Of a DNA stretch of 22,452 bases, positions 1 through 6,446 are shown piece by piece. Origin of the DNA: Spirochaetales bacterium (GTDB lineage: Bacteria > Spirochaetota > Spirochaetia > DAHUYW01); the NCBI GenBank assembly GCA_027306915.1, contig DAHUYW010000055.1, forward strand, positions 1 through 22,452. The letters are read 5' to 3'. The notes below the pieces were generated by a model. It searched no databases, was not told the DNA's origin, and was given only the letters and a program-made list of their open reading frames with translations. How positions within the stretch are numbered: position 1 is the stretch's first letter; every line of letters starts with the position of its first letter. The position numbers and the translations under genes are program-made.

Positions 1-240
1 GTAGAAAAGGAGCATGCGCTCGTCGGCGAAGCGGAGGTCGTCGAAAGGGGCAACGTAGCGGTAGCTCCTGCTGTGCGCGTCGAAGGTGATGGGCGCGGCA
101 AGTCGGTCGCGCATGTACTCGATGTCGCGCTTGGCGTGGCGCGGGGAGATCTCGAATCGCGCGGCGAGCGACCGGACGGTCAGGGCGCCCTGCCCGCGCA
201 GGGTTCGGTCGATGTAGACGACGCGCTCGAGCTGGCTCAC
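1..240 (-). CDS. WYL-type HTH transcriptional regulator, N-terminal part
   Basis: The first 80 codons of a minus-strand gene that runs off the left edge. The start is GTG at 240, preceded by a good ribosome binding site (GGGAGG, minus strand, about six bases upstream). The translation begins SQLERVVYIDRTLRGQGALT and continues through a helix-turn-helix (LTVRSLAARFEISPRHAKRDIEYMRD) into the SRSYRYVAPF strand typical of YafY/DeoR-like regulators that carry a WYL ligand-sensing domain. That domain would lie outside the window, so WYL membership is inferred from the N-terminal pattern only. The gene sits next to two nucleotidyltransferase/HepT-like pairs. WYL regulators often occur near defence and mobile genes, but nothing visible ties it to them. 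Confidence 0.7.
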   Translation of the reverse strand, partial: MSQLERVVYIDRTLRGQGALTVRSLAARFEISPRHAKRDIEYMRDRLAAPITFDAHSRSYRYVAPFDDLRFADERMLLFY

Positions 241-282
241 CTACGGCCTCCCGCGAGTAAGAATCACCCCTCCCTCGTTTCT

Positions 283-311
283 AGTATCGTTCATCCGGCT
301 GGCCGGCGCAA
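283..311 (-). promoter_or_regulatory. Candidate promoter of the WYL-type regulator
   Basis: On the minus strand TTGCGC (306-311) and GATACT (283-288) are separated by 17 bases and lie upstream of the GTG at 240. This leaves a leader of roughly 35 bases containing the GGGAGG ribosome site. The -35 hexamer is weak, so the call is tentative. Confidence 0.35.
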
Positions 312-386
312 GCAAAGACGGCGGATCTACCGCGGCTTCTGAGGCGGTCGGATGTCGGCGCAGATCGATGCATGCTCGGAGGCGGA

Positions 387-881
387 TCAGTCGAGCTCTT
401 CGGCGAGTGCCAGCAAGGCGTCGCGAAAGCGGGCGTGCGTGCGGCGGAACGACGCAACTGCCTCGGGGACGAGCCGCTGGACTTCGCGGACTTTTTCCGC
501 TCTGAGACGGGTGCGGTAGATGTTCCGGAAGTCGTGCCGGAACGCGCGCAACTCGTGGAATGCGTCCATTTCGGTCGGTTCGAAAAAGCGCGGCCGCACC
601 CCGGGAACCTCGGCGGCCATTCGATCGAGAAGATCGGCATGCCAGGTGGCGTTATCCAGATTGTTCTCGAACTGCTTGGCAATTCGGAGAAGGTAGTTTT
701 CGATCAACGAGTAGAGGTTATGAATGGTGTATCCGAGGGCAGCGTAGTCCAGAGGATCATCCGCGCCGCCAATAATCCGTTCTTCGGCGTGGGCATTCTC
801 CAGGACGAGGGTGTCGAGATGCGCGAGGTCGGCATCGAGCAGGCCCACGAGCGAGCGAATATCATCACCGCTTCGTTTCAT
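387..881 (-). CDS. HepT-like HEPN protein, pair 1
   Basis: A 164-residue, mainly helical protein starting at ATG 881, with the site GGGAGG eight bases upstream inside the preceding gene. It resembles the HepT-like toxin family: a central helix pair (YTIHNLYSLIENYLLRIAKQFEN, residues 51-73), then WHADLLDRM (80-88), EVPGVRPRFF (91-100) and the family motif around FRH (114-116). HepT toxins are HEPN RNases with an R-x4-H-x-Y active site. At that spacing from Arg115 the His position is Asn120, followed by Tyr122, so the canonical His is absent unless His116 serves. The start overlaps the end of the upstream nucleotidyltransferase gene by 17 bases, the usual MNT-then-HepT order. The likely role is toxin-like partner of an AMP-transferring antitoxin; activity is uncertain. 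Confidence 0.75.
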   Translation of the reverse strand: MKRSGDDIRSLVGLLDADLAHLDTLVLENAHAEERIIGGADDPLDYAALGYTIHNLYSLIENYLLRIAKQFENNLDNATWHADLLDRMAAEVPGVRPRFFEPTEMDAFHELRAFRHDFRNIYRTRLRAEKVREVQRLVPEAVASFRRTHARFRDALLALAEELD

Positions 882-1239
882 ACAATATCCTCCCGTTCTG
901 CGCGACTTCTTGGGCGAAATCTTCGTCGACCCCTTGAAGGTCGACGACGTCGATCGGAAAGGCCTGACGAAGCGACCAGTCGACGATTTTGAGGTAGCGG
1001 TCGCCGTCAACCGCAAGGTCGATATCGAAGTCGATGCGCCGTACCCTGCCCGAGGCGAGACTCCCAAAGAGCACGATCTTGCGAATCGTCGGATCGAGCT
1101 TGAGAAGCGCAGTAGGAACAGATTCTAGAAAATCTCTGGCCTCCTCGAGACGGTCTTTGAGCTCCCGCTCATACCGAGCGTTCTCTCGCTTTTGTCGTGC
1201 GACGATGCTGGTTATCACCTGACTCGCGACTTTCGCCAT
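865..1239 (-). CDS. MntA-like nucleotidyltransferase, antitoxin of pair 1
   Basis: A 124-residue protein of the minimal nucleotidyltransferase (MNT) fold. The N-terminal half is a charged helix (residues 10-40). The core is IVLFGSLASGRVRRIDFDID, with Gly59-Ser60 and the metal-binding Asp72-x-Asp74. The spacing between GS and DxD is eleven residues, one more than the usual GSx10DxD. ATG 1239 is chosen because GGAG lies seven bases upstream; a TTG four codons earlier is also possible. In characterised pairs MntA adds AMP to the tyrosine of HepT and so blocks the RNase. The 17-base overlap with the downstream HepT-like gene indicates translational coupling and a shared transcript. Confidence 0.75.
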   Translation of the reverse strand: MAKVASQVITSIVARQKRENARYERELKDRLEEARDFLESVPTALLKLDPTIRKIVLFGSLASGRVRRIDFDIDLAVDGDRYLKIVDWSLRQAFPIDVVDLQGVDEDFAQEVAQNGRILYETKR

Positions 1240-1413
1240 GCCCAGCTCCAACCCGAAGCGCCCGCGCGTGGGACGCGAGCTTCAGGAGATTCTATGCGCG
1301 AGAAGCTGGTTGAAGCAAGTCGGTAGCAGCCGATCGCAGACGCCGTCAGACTGCGACAAGTGCGACTTTCTCGAGGCCGGCCCGGCAAGCTAAAGGCAAT
1401 CCCTTTCCGCGCC

Positions 1414-2285
1414 TCATCCGCGCTCGAGGGCGAGCAGCTCCTTCAGCTCGCGATTTGAAAGCTCGCCGATCCACTTCTCGCCCTGGCTCACCGTGAGATC
1501 CGCAAGATCGCGCTTTTCCGGAAGCATCGAGTTTATCTTCTCCTCGAAGGTCCCGCGGGTGATGAAGCGGAAGACAGTGACGTGCTTCTTCTGCCCGATA
1601 CGGAAGGCGCGGTCGGTGGCCTGCCGCTCGACGGCGGGATTCCACCACAGGTCGAAATGCAGGACGTTGTTGGCGGCGGTGAGGTTGAGCCCGGTCCCTC
1701 CGGCTTTGAGCGAGAGGAGCATCATGCGATGACGGGGCTCACTCTGGAAGCTGTCGATGACCTCGTCTCTGGCCGCGCGCTGCAGCCCCCCGTGCAGAAA
1801 GAGCGGCGCAAAGCCGAGGCGTACCTCGATCATCGTCGCAAGGAGGTCGCCCATCTGCTTAAACTGGCTGAATACGAGCACCTTCTCGCCGCGCTCGATG
1901 ATGGAGCCGAGCAGCTCGAAAAACAGCGCCATCTTGCCCGATCGACCGAACGACCCCGGGGCTGCTTGAGGTAGAGGGCGGGGTGATTGCAGATCTGCTT
2001 CAGGCCGCTTATGAGCTTGAAGATAAGGCCGCGTCGCTCGACGGGCGAGAGGTTTTCCCGCAGCTCGTCGACCCGATTCACCGGCCCCTCGTAGAGCGCG
2101 GCCTGTTCGGGGGTGAGCTCGGCGTACCGGTCGAGCTCGACCTTGTCGGGTAGATCGTCGATGATCGACTTGTCGGTCTTGAGGCGCCTGAGAATGAAGG
2201 GGCCCGTGAGCCGACGGAACGAGTCGAGCCGCTCGCGGTCCTTGAACTTCTCGATCGGGACGACGATGCGCGAACGAAGCTGCGC
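1414..2285 (-). pseudogene. SNF2-family helicase, decayed C-terminal half
   Basis: The minus strand encodes the second half of an SNF2/Rad54-type ATPase. From the right it reads LRSRIVVPIEKFKDRERL, then FRRLTGPFILRRLKTDKSII, DLPDKVELDRYAELTPEQ and LKQICNHPALYLKQ. After a frame change near 1956-1963 it continues VLVFSQFKQMGDLL, LFLHGG, MLLSLKAGGTGLNLTAANNV, and helicase motif VI QATDRAFRIGQ, ending with a stop at 1414-1416. The frame change is one missing base in a C4G4 tract. Upstream of about 2285 the homology stops and an in-frame TAG follows, so the Walker A and DEAD-box half is gone. The product cannot be an ATPase. Intact relatives are large DNA translocases of about 1000 residues, often in accessory or defence regions. 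Confidence 0.85.
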
Positions 2286-2586
2286 ACACTTGACCTAAAA
2301 GAGGGGAAGAGCTTTCTCTCGGTATGATTTCGGGGACGACTGGGAGCACATCGTCCGGATCGAGAAGGTTCTTCTCAAGGAAAGGGGGATGATGCTTCCC
2401 CGGTGCCTCGGCGGAGGCCGAGCATGCTCGCCTGAGGACGTCGGCGGGGTCGGCGGCTATCCAAGGTTTCTTGAGGCGCTCAAGGACCCTGGGGACGAGG
2501 AACACACGAGCTTCGTACAATGGATCGGCGGGGCCTTCGATCCCGAAGCCTTTGACGCGCAGCGTGTCGATGACAAGCTGCGATGA
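2286..2586 (+). pseudogene. pRiA4b ORF-3-like protein, C-terminal remnant
   Basis: The plus strand carries the C-terminal part of the plasmid pRiA4b ORF-3 family: YDFGDDWEHIVRIEKVLL, then LPRCLGGGRACSPEDVGGVG, YPRFLEALKDP and FDPEAFDAQRVDDKLR, ending at TGA 2584-2586. YDFGDDWEH and the C..G....PPEDxGG-type motif are family hallmarks. The preceding segment, TLDLKEGKSFL from 2286, is in another frame, so there is a frameshift near 2320. Nothing recognisable of the N-terminal half remains: the sequence to the left is the SNF2 remnant on the opposite strand. The stop overlaps the next gene's ATG (ATGA), which marks a former operon. The function of this family is not established. Confidence 0.75.
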
Positions 2587-3118
2587 GGCGGACGCTCGTG
2601 GTCGAATACGACCCGAACCGACCGCTTCCCGAGGAACAGGAGGGGTGTGCGAGACACTTCCGCTGCGCCGGGTCGTTGTCGCCCTTCTCGGCTATTGCCG
2701 GGACCATGAGGTGACGGGAACCCAATCCACGGGCAACCTGCCGCTCAAGGCCGTAGCGGAGGTTTTCCGACCCCTCGTGAATCCGCCTCGATTGGAGCGC
2801 ACGACCGGAGAGTGGACGAAGGGCCTTCGAAGCGAGGAAGAGGCCTGGCCGGTATACCTCGTTCACATCCTCGCGGGCGAAGTCGGCCTTCTGTCCGGAG
2901 GACCCGGACTCCGGTGGCGACTCACGCAAGAGGGCGAGCGCTTTCTCACGGCGCGCGCGATTCAACAGGTATGGACGCTGTTTGCGGCGTGGTGGTACCG
3001 GGTCGACTGGTTCATAGCCTATCCGTTCGTGGTCGCGGGCAGCATGTATTCCGAGGACTTGGCGTCGTCGGTGCTCACGGTTTTGCGCGAGGCGCAGAGG
3101 CACGTGCGCACGCGGTAG
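2583..3118 (+). pseudogene. Unknown protein, frameshifted
   Basis: The reading starts at ATG 2583, overlapping the stop of the pRiA4b-like remnant, and gives MRRTLVVEYDPNRPLPEEQE up to about 2660. The homogeneous continuation RRVVVALLGYCRDHEVTGTQ, then PLKAVAEVFRPLVNPPRLER, LRSEEEAWPVYLVHILAGEV and RWRLTQEGERFL is in a second frame that ends at 3118. Adding one base near 2664 would make a single gene of 178 residues. The part GLRWRLTQEGERFL looks like a winged-helix segment, and a Trp-rich stretch follows (WTLFAAWWYRVDWFIAYPF). I do not recognise a named family and assign no function. The operon overlap suggests it once worked with the pRiA4b-like protein. The frameshift could also be a sequencing error. 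Confidence 0.55.
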
Positions 3119-3126
3119 GCCGCCGC

Positions 3127-3621
3127 TTACTCGCCGGACTCGATCTCCCGCAAGAATCTCTCGAAAGCGTCCAGATGGGCGAGGACTGCCGGGTAGACCT
3201 CACGGTATTTCTTAGTAAGAAAGTCAAGGCGCTCCCAGTCACAGTCCAGCTGAAAGTAGTAGCGCTTGAAGTGGCGGAAGCGAAGCAGCTCTTCAAGCGC
3301 GCGGTACGTCGACTCGGAGATGACCGCGACTCGAATCCCCGGCACCTGGAGCGTCATTTTCTCGAGGAGGTCCGCATGCCACCGCTCCTGCGTCAGGCTG
3401 TTCTCGAAAAAGCGGGAAATCCGTAAGAACAATGTTTCGAGGCAGGTGTAGAAGTTCTCGAGTATCTGCGCAACAATCAGCGCCGTGCTTTTTGTGCGAC
3501 CCAGTTGGGAAAGCTCGTTCCGCCGGACGGCCTCAAAAAAAGTATCGATCTCGCCGAGTAGGCCGCGGGTCTTCTCGATCTCCGCACGCAAAAGAAGGAG
3601 CGATTCATTCTGTCCGCTCAT
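3127..3621 (-). CDS. HepT-like HEPN protein, pair 2
   Basis: A 164-residue protein from ATG 3621, with GGGGGAGG upstream. It has the same length and plan as the HepT-like protein of pair 1: a helix pair (ALIVAQILENFYTCLETLFL, about 47-66), WHADLLEKM (81-89), LQVPGIRVAVI (91-101) and the FRH motif (115-117). At the canonical R-x4-H-x-Y spacing from Arg116 the residues are Tyr121 and Phe123, so both the catalytic His and the AMP-accepting Tyr positions are changed. The gene overlaps its nucleotidyltransferase partner by 17 bases, exactly as in pair 1. It is probably a diverged or inactive HEPN toxin, or a variant using the adjacent His117. The two proteins share the fold signature but are clearly diverged, so this is not a recent duplication. 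Confidence 0.72.
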   Translation of the reverse strand: MSGQNESLLLLRAEIEKTRGLLGEIDTFFEAVRRNELSQLGRTKSTALIVAQILENFYTCLETLFLRISRFFENSLTQERWHADLLEKMTLQVPGIRVAVISESTYRALEELLRFRHFKRYYFQLDCDWERLDFLTKKYREVYPAVLAHLDAFERFLREIESGE

Positions 3622-3958
3622 ACACGAGCCTCCCCCGCTCGCGGATGCTCCGGGCATGCGCCGGGTGTATTTTCTCGAGCTCGACGATGTCGAGGGGCAA
3701 CAGCGTGAGCTTCTCCGCCTCCCCGTAGACGGCAAAGATCTCCTCAGGGCCCGAGAGGCCCTCCACGGCGATGTCGATATCGGAGATCTCTTGGAACTGC
3801 CGGCGGTCGAGGAGCGAGCCCCACTGATAGATGCGGCGCGGCGAGTGTCGCTCGCGGATTACTTGGATGATCCGTTGCGCGTCGGCGACCGCACGTGCAA
3901 ATCGCTCGTCAAGCTGCTTCTGCCGGCGCTGCTCTTTCGCGGCGAGAAAGGCGCGCAT
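3605..3958 (-). CDS. MntA-like nucleotidyltransferase, antitoxin of pair 2
   Basis: A 117-residue MNT-fold protein: an N-terminal charged helix (residues 1-38), then IYQWGSLLDRRQFQEISDID with Gly47-Ser48 and Asp60-x-Asp62, an eleven-residue spacing like that of pair 1, and PLDIVELEKIHP before the C-terminus. ATG 3958 is preferred because AAGGAG lies three to four bases upstream; a GTG at 3991 would add eleven residues but has no visible ribosome site. The last 17 bases overlap the HepT-like gene. The expected role is nucleotide transfer to the HEPN partner. As the metal-binding Asp pair is intact, this enzyme may be active even if its partner's active site is altered. Confidence 0.73.
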   Translation of the reverse strand: MRAFLAAKEQRRQKQLDERFARAVADAQRIIQVIRERHSPRRIYQWGSLLDRRQFQEISDIDIAVEGLSGPEEIFAVYGEAEKLTLLPLDIVELEKIHPAHARSIRERGRLVYERTE

Positions 3959-4099
3959 AGACTCCTTTTCCGGCTTCGAGAGCTTGCCCACAGAGGTATT
4001 TTACGCCGCAGGCCTGTGGTGATCAATCGGAGGATCTCGGACACGAATGGGTTGACACCGCTCTGTCTCGCGCCATAGCCTTGGATGCGGAGGTGCCCG

Positions 4100-4309
4100 A
4101 TGCCGGAGCGGAGCGCCGACTGGATGAGGCAGGCGGAGCGTGACCTGGCGAGCGCCCGAACGCAGCGCGATGCCGGCTTCCACGAATGGGCCTGCTTCGT
4201 CGCGCAGCAGGCGGCGGAAAAGGCCCTCAAAGCGGTCTACCAGCGGCGAGCCGCGGAGGCCTGGGGCCACTCGCTCCACGAAGAGGGATGCGGATGCGGC
4301 AATCGGTGA
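4100..4309 (+). pseudogene. HEPN-domain protein, truncated
   Basis: A 69-residue reading from ATG 4100 with GGAGG six bases upstream. Residues 1-58 are a textbook start of the common HEPN family (PF05168 type): DWMRQAERDLASARTQRD, then HEWACFVAQQAAEKALKAVY and WGHSL. Intact members run to about 120-140 residues. Here the sequence after GHSLHEE turns into EGCGCGNR and stops, so the second half, where the family's active-site motif lies, is missing. It overlaps the start of the following nucleotidyltransferase gene. Most likely a deletion removed the 3' half of the HEPN gene and joined it to its partner. The remaining peptide should lack RNase activity. Confidence 0.7.
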
Positions 4310-4683
4310 TTCGGAAAGAATCGTACAATTCTGTTCAAGTCTTCTGGCTTGACCGCGAGCTTCTCAAAAAACGCATAGTTGACGGAGTCGCGGCGCTTGC
4401 AACAAGCGAGCCATCGGTTGCTCGGGTCGTCCTTTTCGGCTCGGTCGCAACGGATCGCGCCGTGCCGGGAAGCGACGTCGACCTTCTCATAACGGTCTCG
4501 CACTCCGACCGCCCCTTCCTCGATCGTCAGGACCAATTTCGAAGCTGCTTCGAAGACATAGGGGTTCCGGTCGATCTCTTCGTGTACACGGAAAGCGAAT
4601 TGGAAGAAGACTCGATCCCGTTGGCCAGGACGGCGTTGCGCAGCGGTGTGGTTCTTCTCGATCGCAGGAAGTCGACCGCGTAA
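4294..4683 (+). CDS. MNT-domain nucleotidyltransferase, pair 3
   Basis: A 129-residue MNT protein: LKKRIVDGVAALA (residues 24-36), then VARVVLFGSVATDRAVPGSD with Gly49-Ser50 and Asp61-x-Asp63 at the canonical ten-residue spacing, followed by IGVPVDLFVYTESELEE and the C-terminal IPLARTALRSGVVLLDR. All catalytic landmarks are present. ATG 4294 is chosen over ATG 4288 because AAGAGGG (4281-4287) lies six bases before it. It sits directly behind the truncated HEPN gene, with 16 bases overlapping. The order HEPN then MNT and the plus-strand orientation are opposite to pairs 1 and 2, so this is an independent module. With its HEPN partner broken it is probably an orphan. Confidence 0.75.
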   Translation: MRQSVIRKESYNSVQVFWLDRELLKKRIVDGVAALATSEPSVARVVLFGSVATDRAVPGSDVDLLITVSHSDRPFLDRQDQFRSCFEDIGVPVDLFVYTESELEEDSIPLARTALRSGVVLLDRRKSTA

Positions 4684-4793
4684 CCTCTCGTCAGCGCAGC
4701 GCCAAACTCGCGCGTGCGGCGTGAAGCGGCACGACGACTGGTGGCCTCTGTAAGCCCCTGGGCGCGCGAGGGATCGGAGCGGCGCCGAAGGCG

Positions 4794-4848
4794 GTCCGGC
4801 CGCGGGTGGGCGGACCGCAACGGAAGGATGGCTTCCCCGCGGCCGGAC
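4794..4848. repeat. 12-base inverted repeat
   Basis: GTCCGGCCGCGG at 4794-4805 is exactly complementary to CCGCGGCCGGAC at 4837-4848, with a 31-base loop. As RNA or extruded DNA it would form a very stable hairpin. No function is assigned. Confidence 0.7.
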
Positions 4849-4868
4849 GGTACCCGCGAAGAGCCCGA

Positions 4869-4886
4869 CCCCGCGCCGGCGCGGGG
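4869..4886. repeat. 18-base perfect palindrome
   Basis: CCCCGCGCCGGCGCGGGG reads the same on both strands. Its last four bases also belong to a second possible hairpin (GGGGAG 4883-4888 with CTCCCC 4894-4899), so the two structures would compete. No T-run follows. Confidence 0.7.
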
Positions 4887-4940
4887 AGCAGCTCTCCCCA
4901 TTAGGGTTGAACGGGCGCAGGGCGGGCGGCGATAGTGCGT

Positions 4941-5139
4941 GGCGGCGGGCGAAGCGAGTTTCGCGCGCATCGCGCGGAGCCTTTGGCCTTTCCGCTCGTG
5001 CCGGATTTCCGGACGCTAAGGCGGCGAATCGCAGGCAGGGGAGTTCAGCAGGAAGTAACGCCGACAACGCGGGCGAACGGACTGCGGAACCGACGGCGCC
5101 CCGGAGCGCCTAAGCGCGAGACTCGCTTCGCCCGCCGCC
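4941..5139. repeat. Element bounded by 26-base inverted repeats
   Basis: The left arm 4941-4966 begins GGCGGCGGGCGAAGCGAG. The right arm 5114-5139 is its reverse complement with one mismatch in 26 bases (T against C within GAGTTTCG/GAGTCTCG). The arms enclose 147 bases. A further outer match, GCGCAGGG at 4915-4922 with CCCTGCGC at 5147-5154, lies a little outside. No target duplication is visible at the arm ends. It could be a small non-autonomous mobile element, an intergenic palindromic repeat, or a structured RNA. Confidence 0.6.
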
Positions 5140-5161
5140 GGGTGATCCCTGCGCGCCGGCC

Positions 5162-6382
5162 TTAGGACGCGCCAAACAACAGCTCGTAGGTATCGATCGC
5201 GATCTGCAGCTCTTCGTTGGTGGGGATGACGACGATGGCGGTGCGGGAGTAGTCGCGCGAGATGACGCCCGGATCGGGGCCGACGCGCTCGTTGAGGTCG
5301 GGGTCCAGGATCATGCCGAGGTTTTCGAGGCGGTGGCAGATGCGCTCGCGCATCCGCACCCCGAACTGTCCGATCCCGCCGGTGAACACGAGGATGTCCA
5401 CCTTGACCATGTTCGCGGAGTAGGCGCCGATGTACTTGCGCACGCGGTAGGCGTAGACATCGAGGGCCTCGATGGCCTCGCGCTTGCCTTCGGCGGCGGC
5501 CTTCTCGATGTCGCGGAGATCGTTGGAGATTCCGGAGAGCCCGAGGAGTCCGCTCTGTTTGTTGAGGATCTTGTTCAGCTCCTGCGGGGTGTAGCCGCGC
5601 TCCATGAGAAAGAGAAGCACAGCCGGGTCGAGGTCGCCGCTGCGGGTGCCCATCACCAGCCCCTCGAGGGGGGTGAAGCCCATCGAGGTGTCGACCGAGA
5701 GGCCGTTCTGGATGGCGGTGATGGAGGCCCCGTTTCCGAGGTGGCAGGAGATGACGTTGGTGTTGTCGGGCGAGCGCTTCATGAGCTTCAGGGCCTCCGC
5801 CGCGACGTAGCGGTGGCTGGTGCCGTGAAAGCCGTAGCGGCGGATGCGATAGCGCTCGTAGAGCTCGCGCGGAAGGCCGTAGAGGTAGGCGGCGGGCGGC
5901 AGGGTCTGGTGGAAGGCGGTGTCGAAGACTGCGACATGGCGCCGCCCGGAAAGGACCGCCTGCGCCTCGCGGATACCGGTGAGGTTTGCGGGATTGTGGA
6001 GCGGGGCAAGCTCGGAGACTGCGTCGACTACCTCGATCACCTTCGAGTCGATGACGACCGAGGCGGCATAGTGCTCGCCCCCGTGGACCACCCGGTGGCC
6101 GCAGCCGGCGATCTCGTCCATCGAGGAGATGATCCCGTGGTCGGGATCGGTAAGCACGCGGCAGACCGCCTCCATCGCCTCGTGATGGTCCTTGAACGGG
6201 CCTTCTTCCCGGCGGGAACCGCGGGGAGAGCTCTGGGAGATGACCCCGCTCTCCTCGCCGATGCGCTCGACGAGCCCCTTGCCGAGGCTTGTCCGCGAGG
6301 GCATCGCGTAGACCTCGTACTTCAGCGACGAGCTTCCGCAGTTGATGACAAGAATCTTGCGCTCGGTCGGGGTCGTTGCCAC
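5162..6382 (-). CDS. ackA: Acetate kinase
   Basis: A 406-residue protein, normal length for the family, that converts acetyl phosphate and ADP to acetate and ATP in the cytoplasm (reversible). Visible signatures are the N-terminal phosphate-binding VINCGSSSLKYEVY, GHRVVHGGEH, FHGTSHRYV with the catalytic His, the family pattern TSMGFTPLEGLVMGTRSGDLDP, FTGGIGQFGVRMRERI, and the C-terminal IPTNEELQIA with the Mg-binding Glu. The start is GTG at 6382; no ATG fits and no ribosome site is visible, but a promoter lies just upstream. Phosphotransacetylase is not adjacent. It diverges from argR, sharing a 125-base intergenic region. Confidence 0.97.
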   Translation of the reverse strand: MATTPTERKILVINCGSSSLKYEVYAMPSRTSLGKGLVERIGEESGVISQSSPRGSRREEGPFKDHHEAMEAVCRVLTDPDHGIISSMDEIAGCGHRVVHGGEHYAASVVIDSKVIEVVDAVSELAPLHNPANLTGIREAQAVLSGRRHVAVFDTAFHQTLPPAAYLYGLPRELYERYRIRRYGFHGTSHRYVAAEALKLMKRSPDNTNVISCHLGNGASITAIQNGLSVDTSMGFTPLEGLVMGTRSGDLDPAVLLFLMERGYTPQELNKILNKQSGLLGLSGISNDLRDIEKAAAEGKREAIEALDVYAYRVRKYIGAYSANMVKVDILVFTGGIGQFGVRMRERICHRLENLGMILDPDLNERVGPDPGVISRDYSRTAIVVIPTNEELQIAIDTYELLFGAS

Positions 6383-6391
6383 TGCAGGCTT

Positions 6392-6420
6392 ACTATACCA
6401 CGGAAGCTTTCCGCCCTCAA
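6392..6420 (-). promoter_or_regulatory. Promoter of ackA
   Basis: On the minus strand TTGAGG (6415-6420) and TATAGT (6392-6397) are separated by exactly 17 bases. The spacer contains CGGAA-GCT-TTCCG (plus strand 6401-6413), a possible operator. The -10 ends nine bases before the GTG at 6382, so transcription should begin only a few bases before the start codon. Confidence 0.65.
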
Positions 6421-6446
6421 AGCTCTTGCCACGATTTGAAGTTTGG

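Larger units (their letters stand above)
4684..5161. other. Non-coding, repeat-rich stretch of 478 bases
   Basis: No reading frame here has a convincing ribosome site or protein pattern; open frames exist on both strands only because GC content is very high. The stretch holds several inverted repeats: 4794-4805 with 4837-4848, a palindrome at 4869-4886, a short hairpin at 4883-4899, and long arms at 4941-4966 and 5114-5139. No T-run follows any of them, so none looks like an intrinsic terminator for the flanking genes. It separates the accessory patch from ackA. Confidence 0.6.

Noticed and set aside
1414..2520. Reading 1414-2520 as one intact 368-residue minus-strand protein
   Set aside because: Only the part left of about 1960 is in the helicase frame; the N-terminal portion is out of frame with the SNF2 homology and partly antisense to the pRiA4b-like remnant.
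4941..5139. An insertion sequence with a transposase
   Set aside because: The segment between the arms is only 147 bases and encodes nothing recognisable; no target duplication was found.
4714..5165. Several 65-80 codon frames between the third MNT gene and ackA
   Set aside because: They are Arg/Ala/Gly-rich, overlap each other in all frames and coincide with inverted repeats; no ribosome site was convincing.
5333..6439. A 368-codon open frame on the plus strand opposite ackA
   Set aside because: It lies wholly antisense to an unmistakable acetate kinase and has the Asp/Gly/Val/His/Ala-rich composition of a GC-rich shadow frame.
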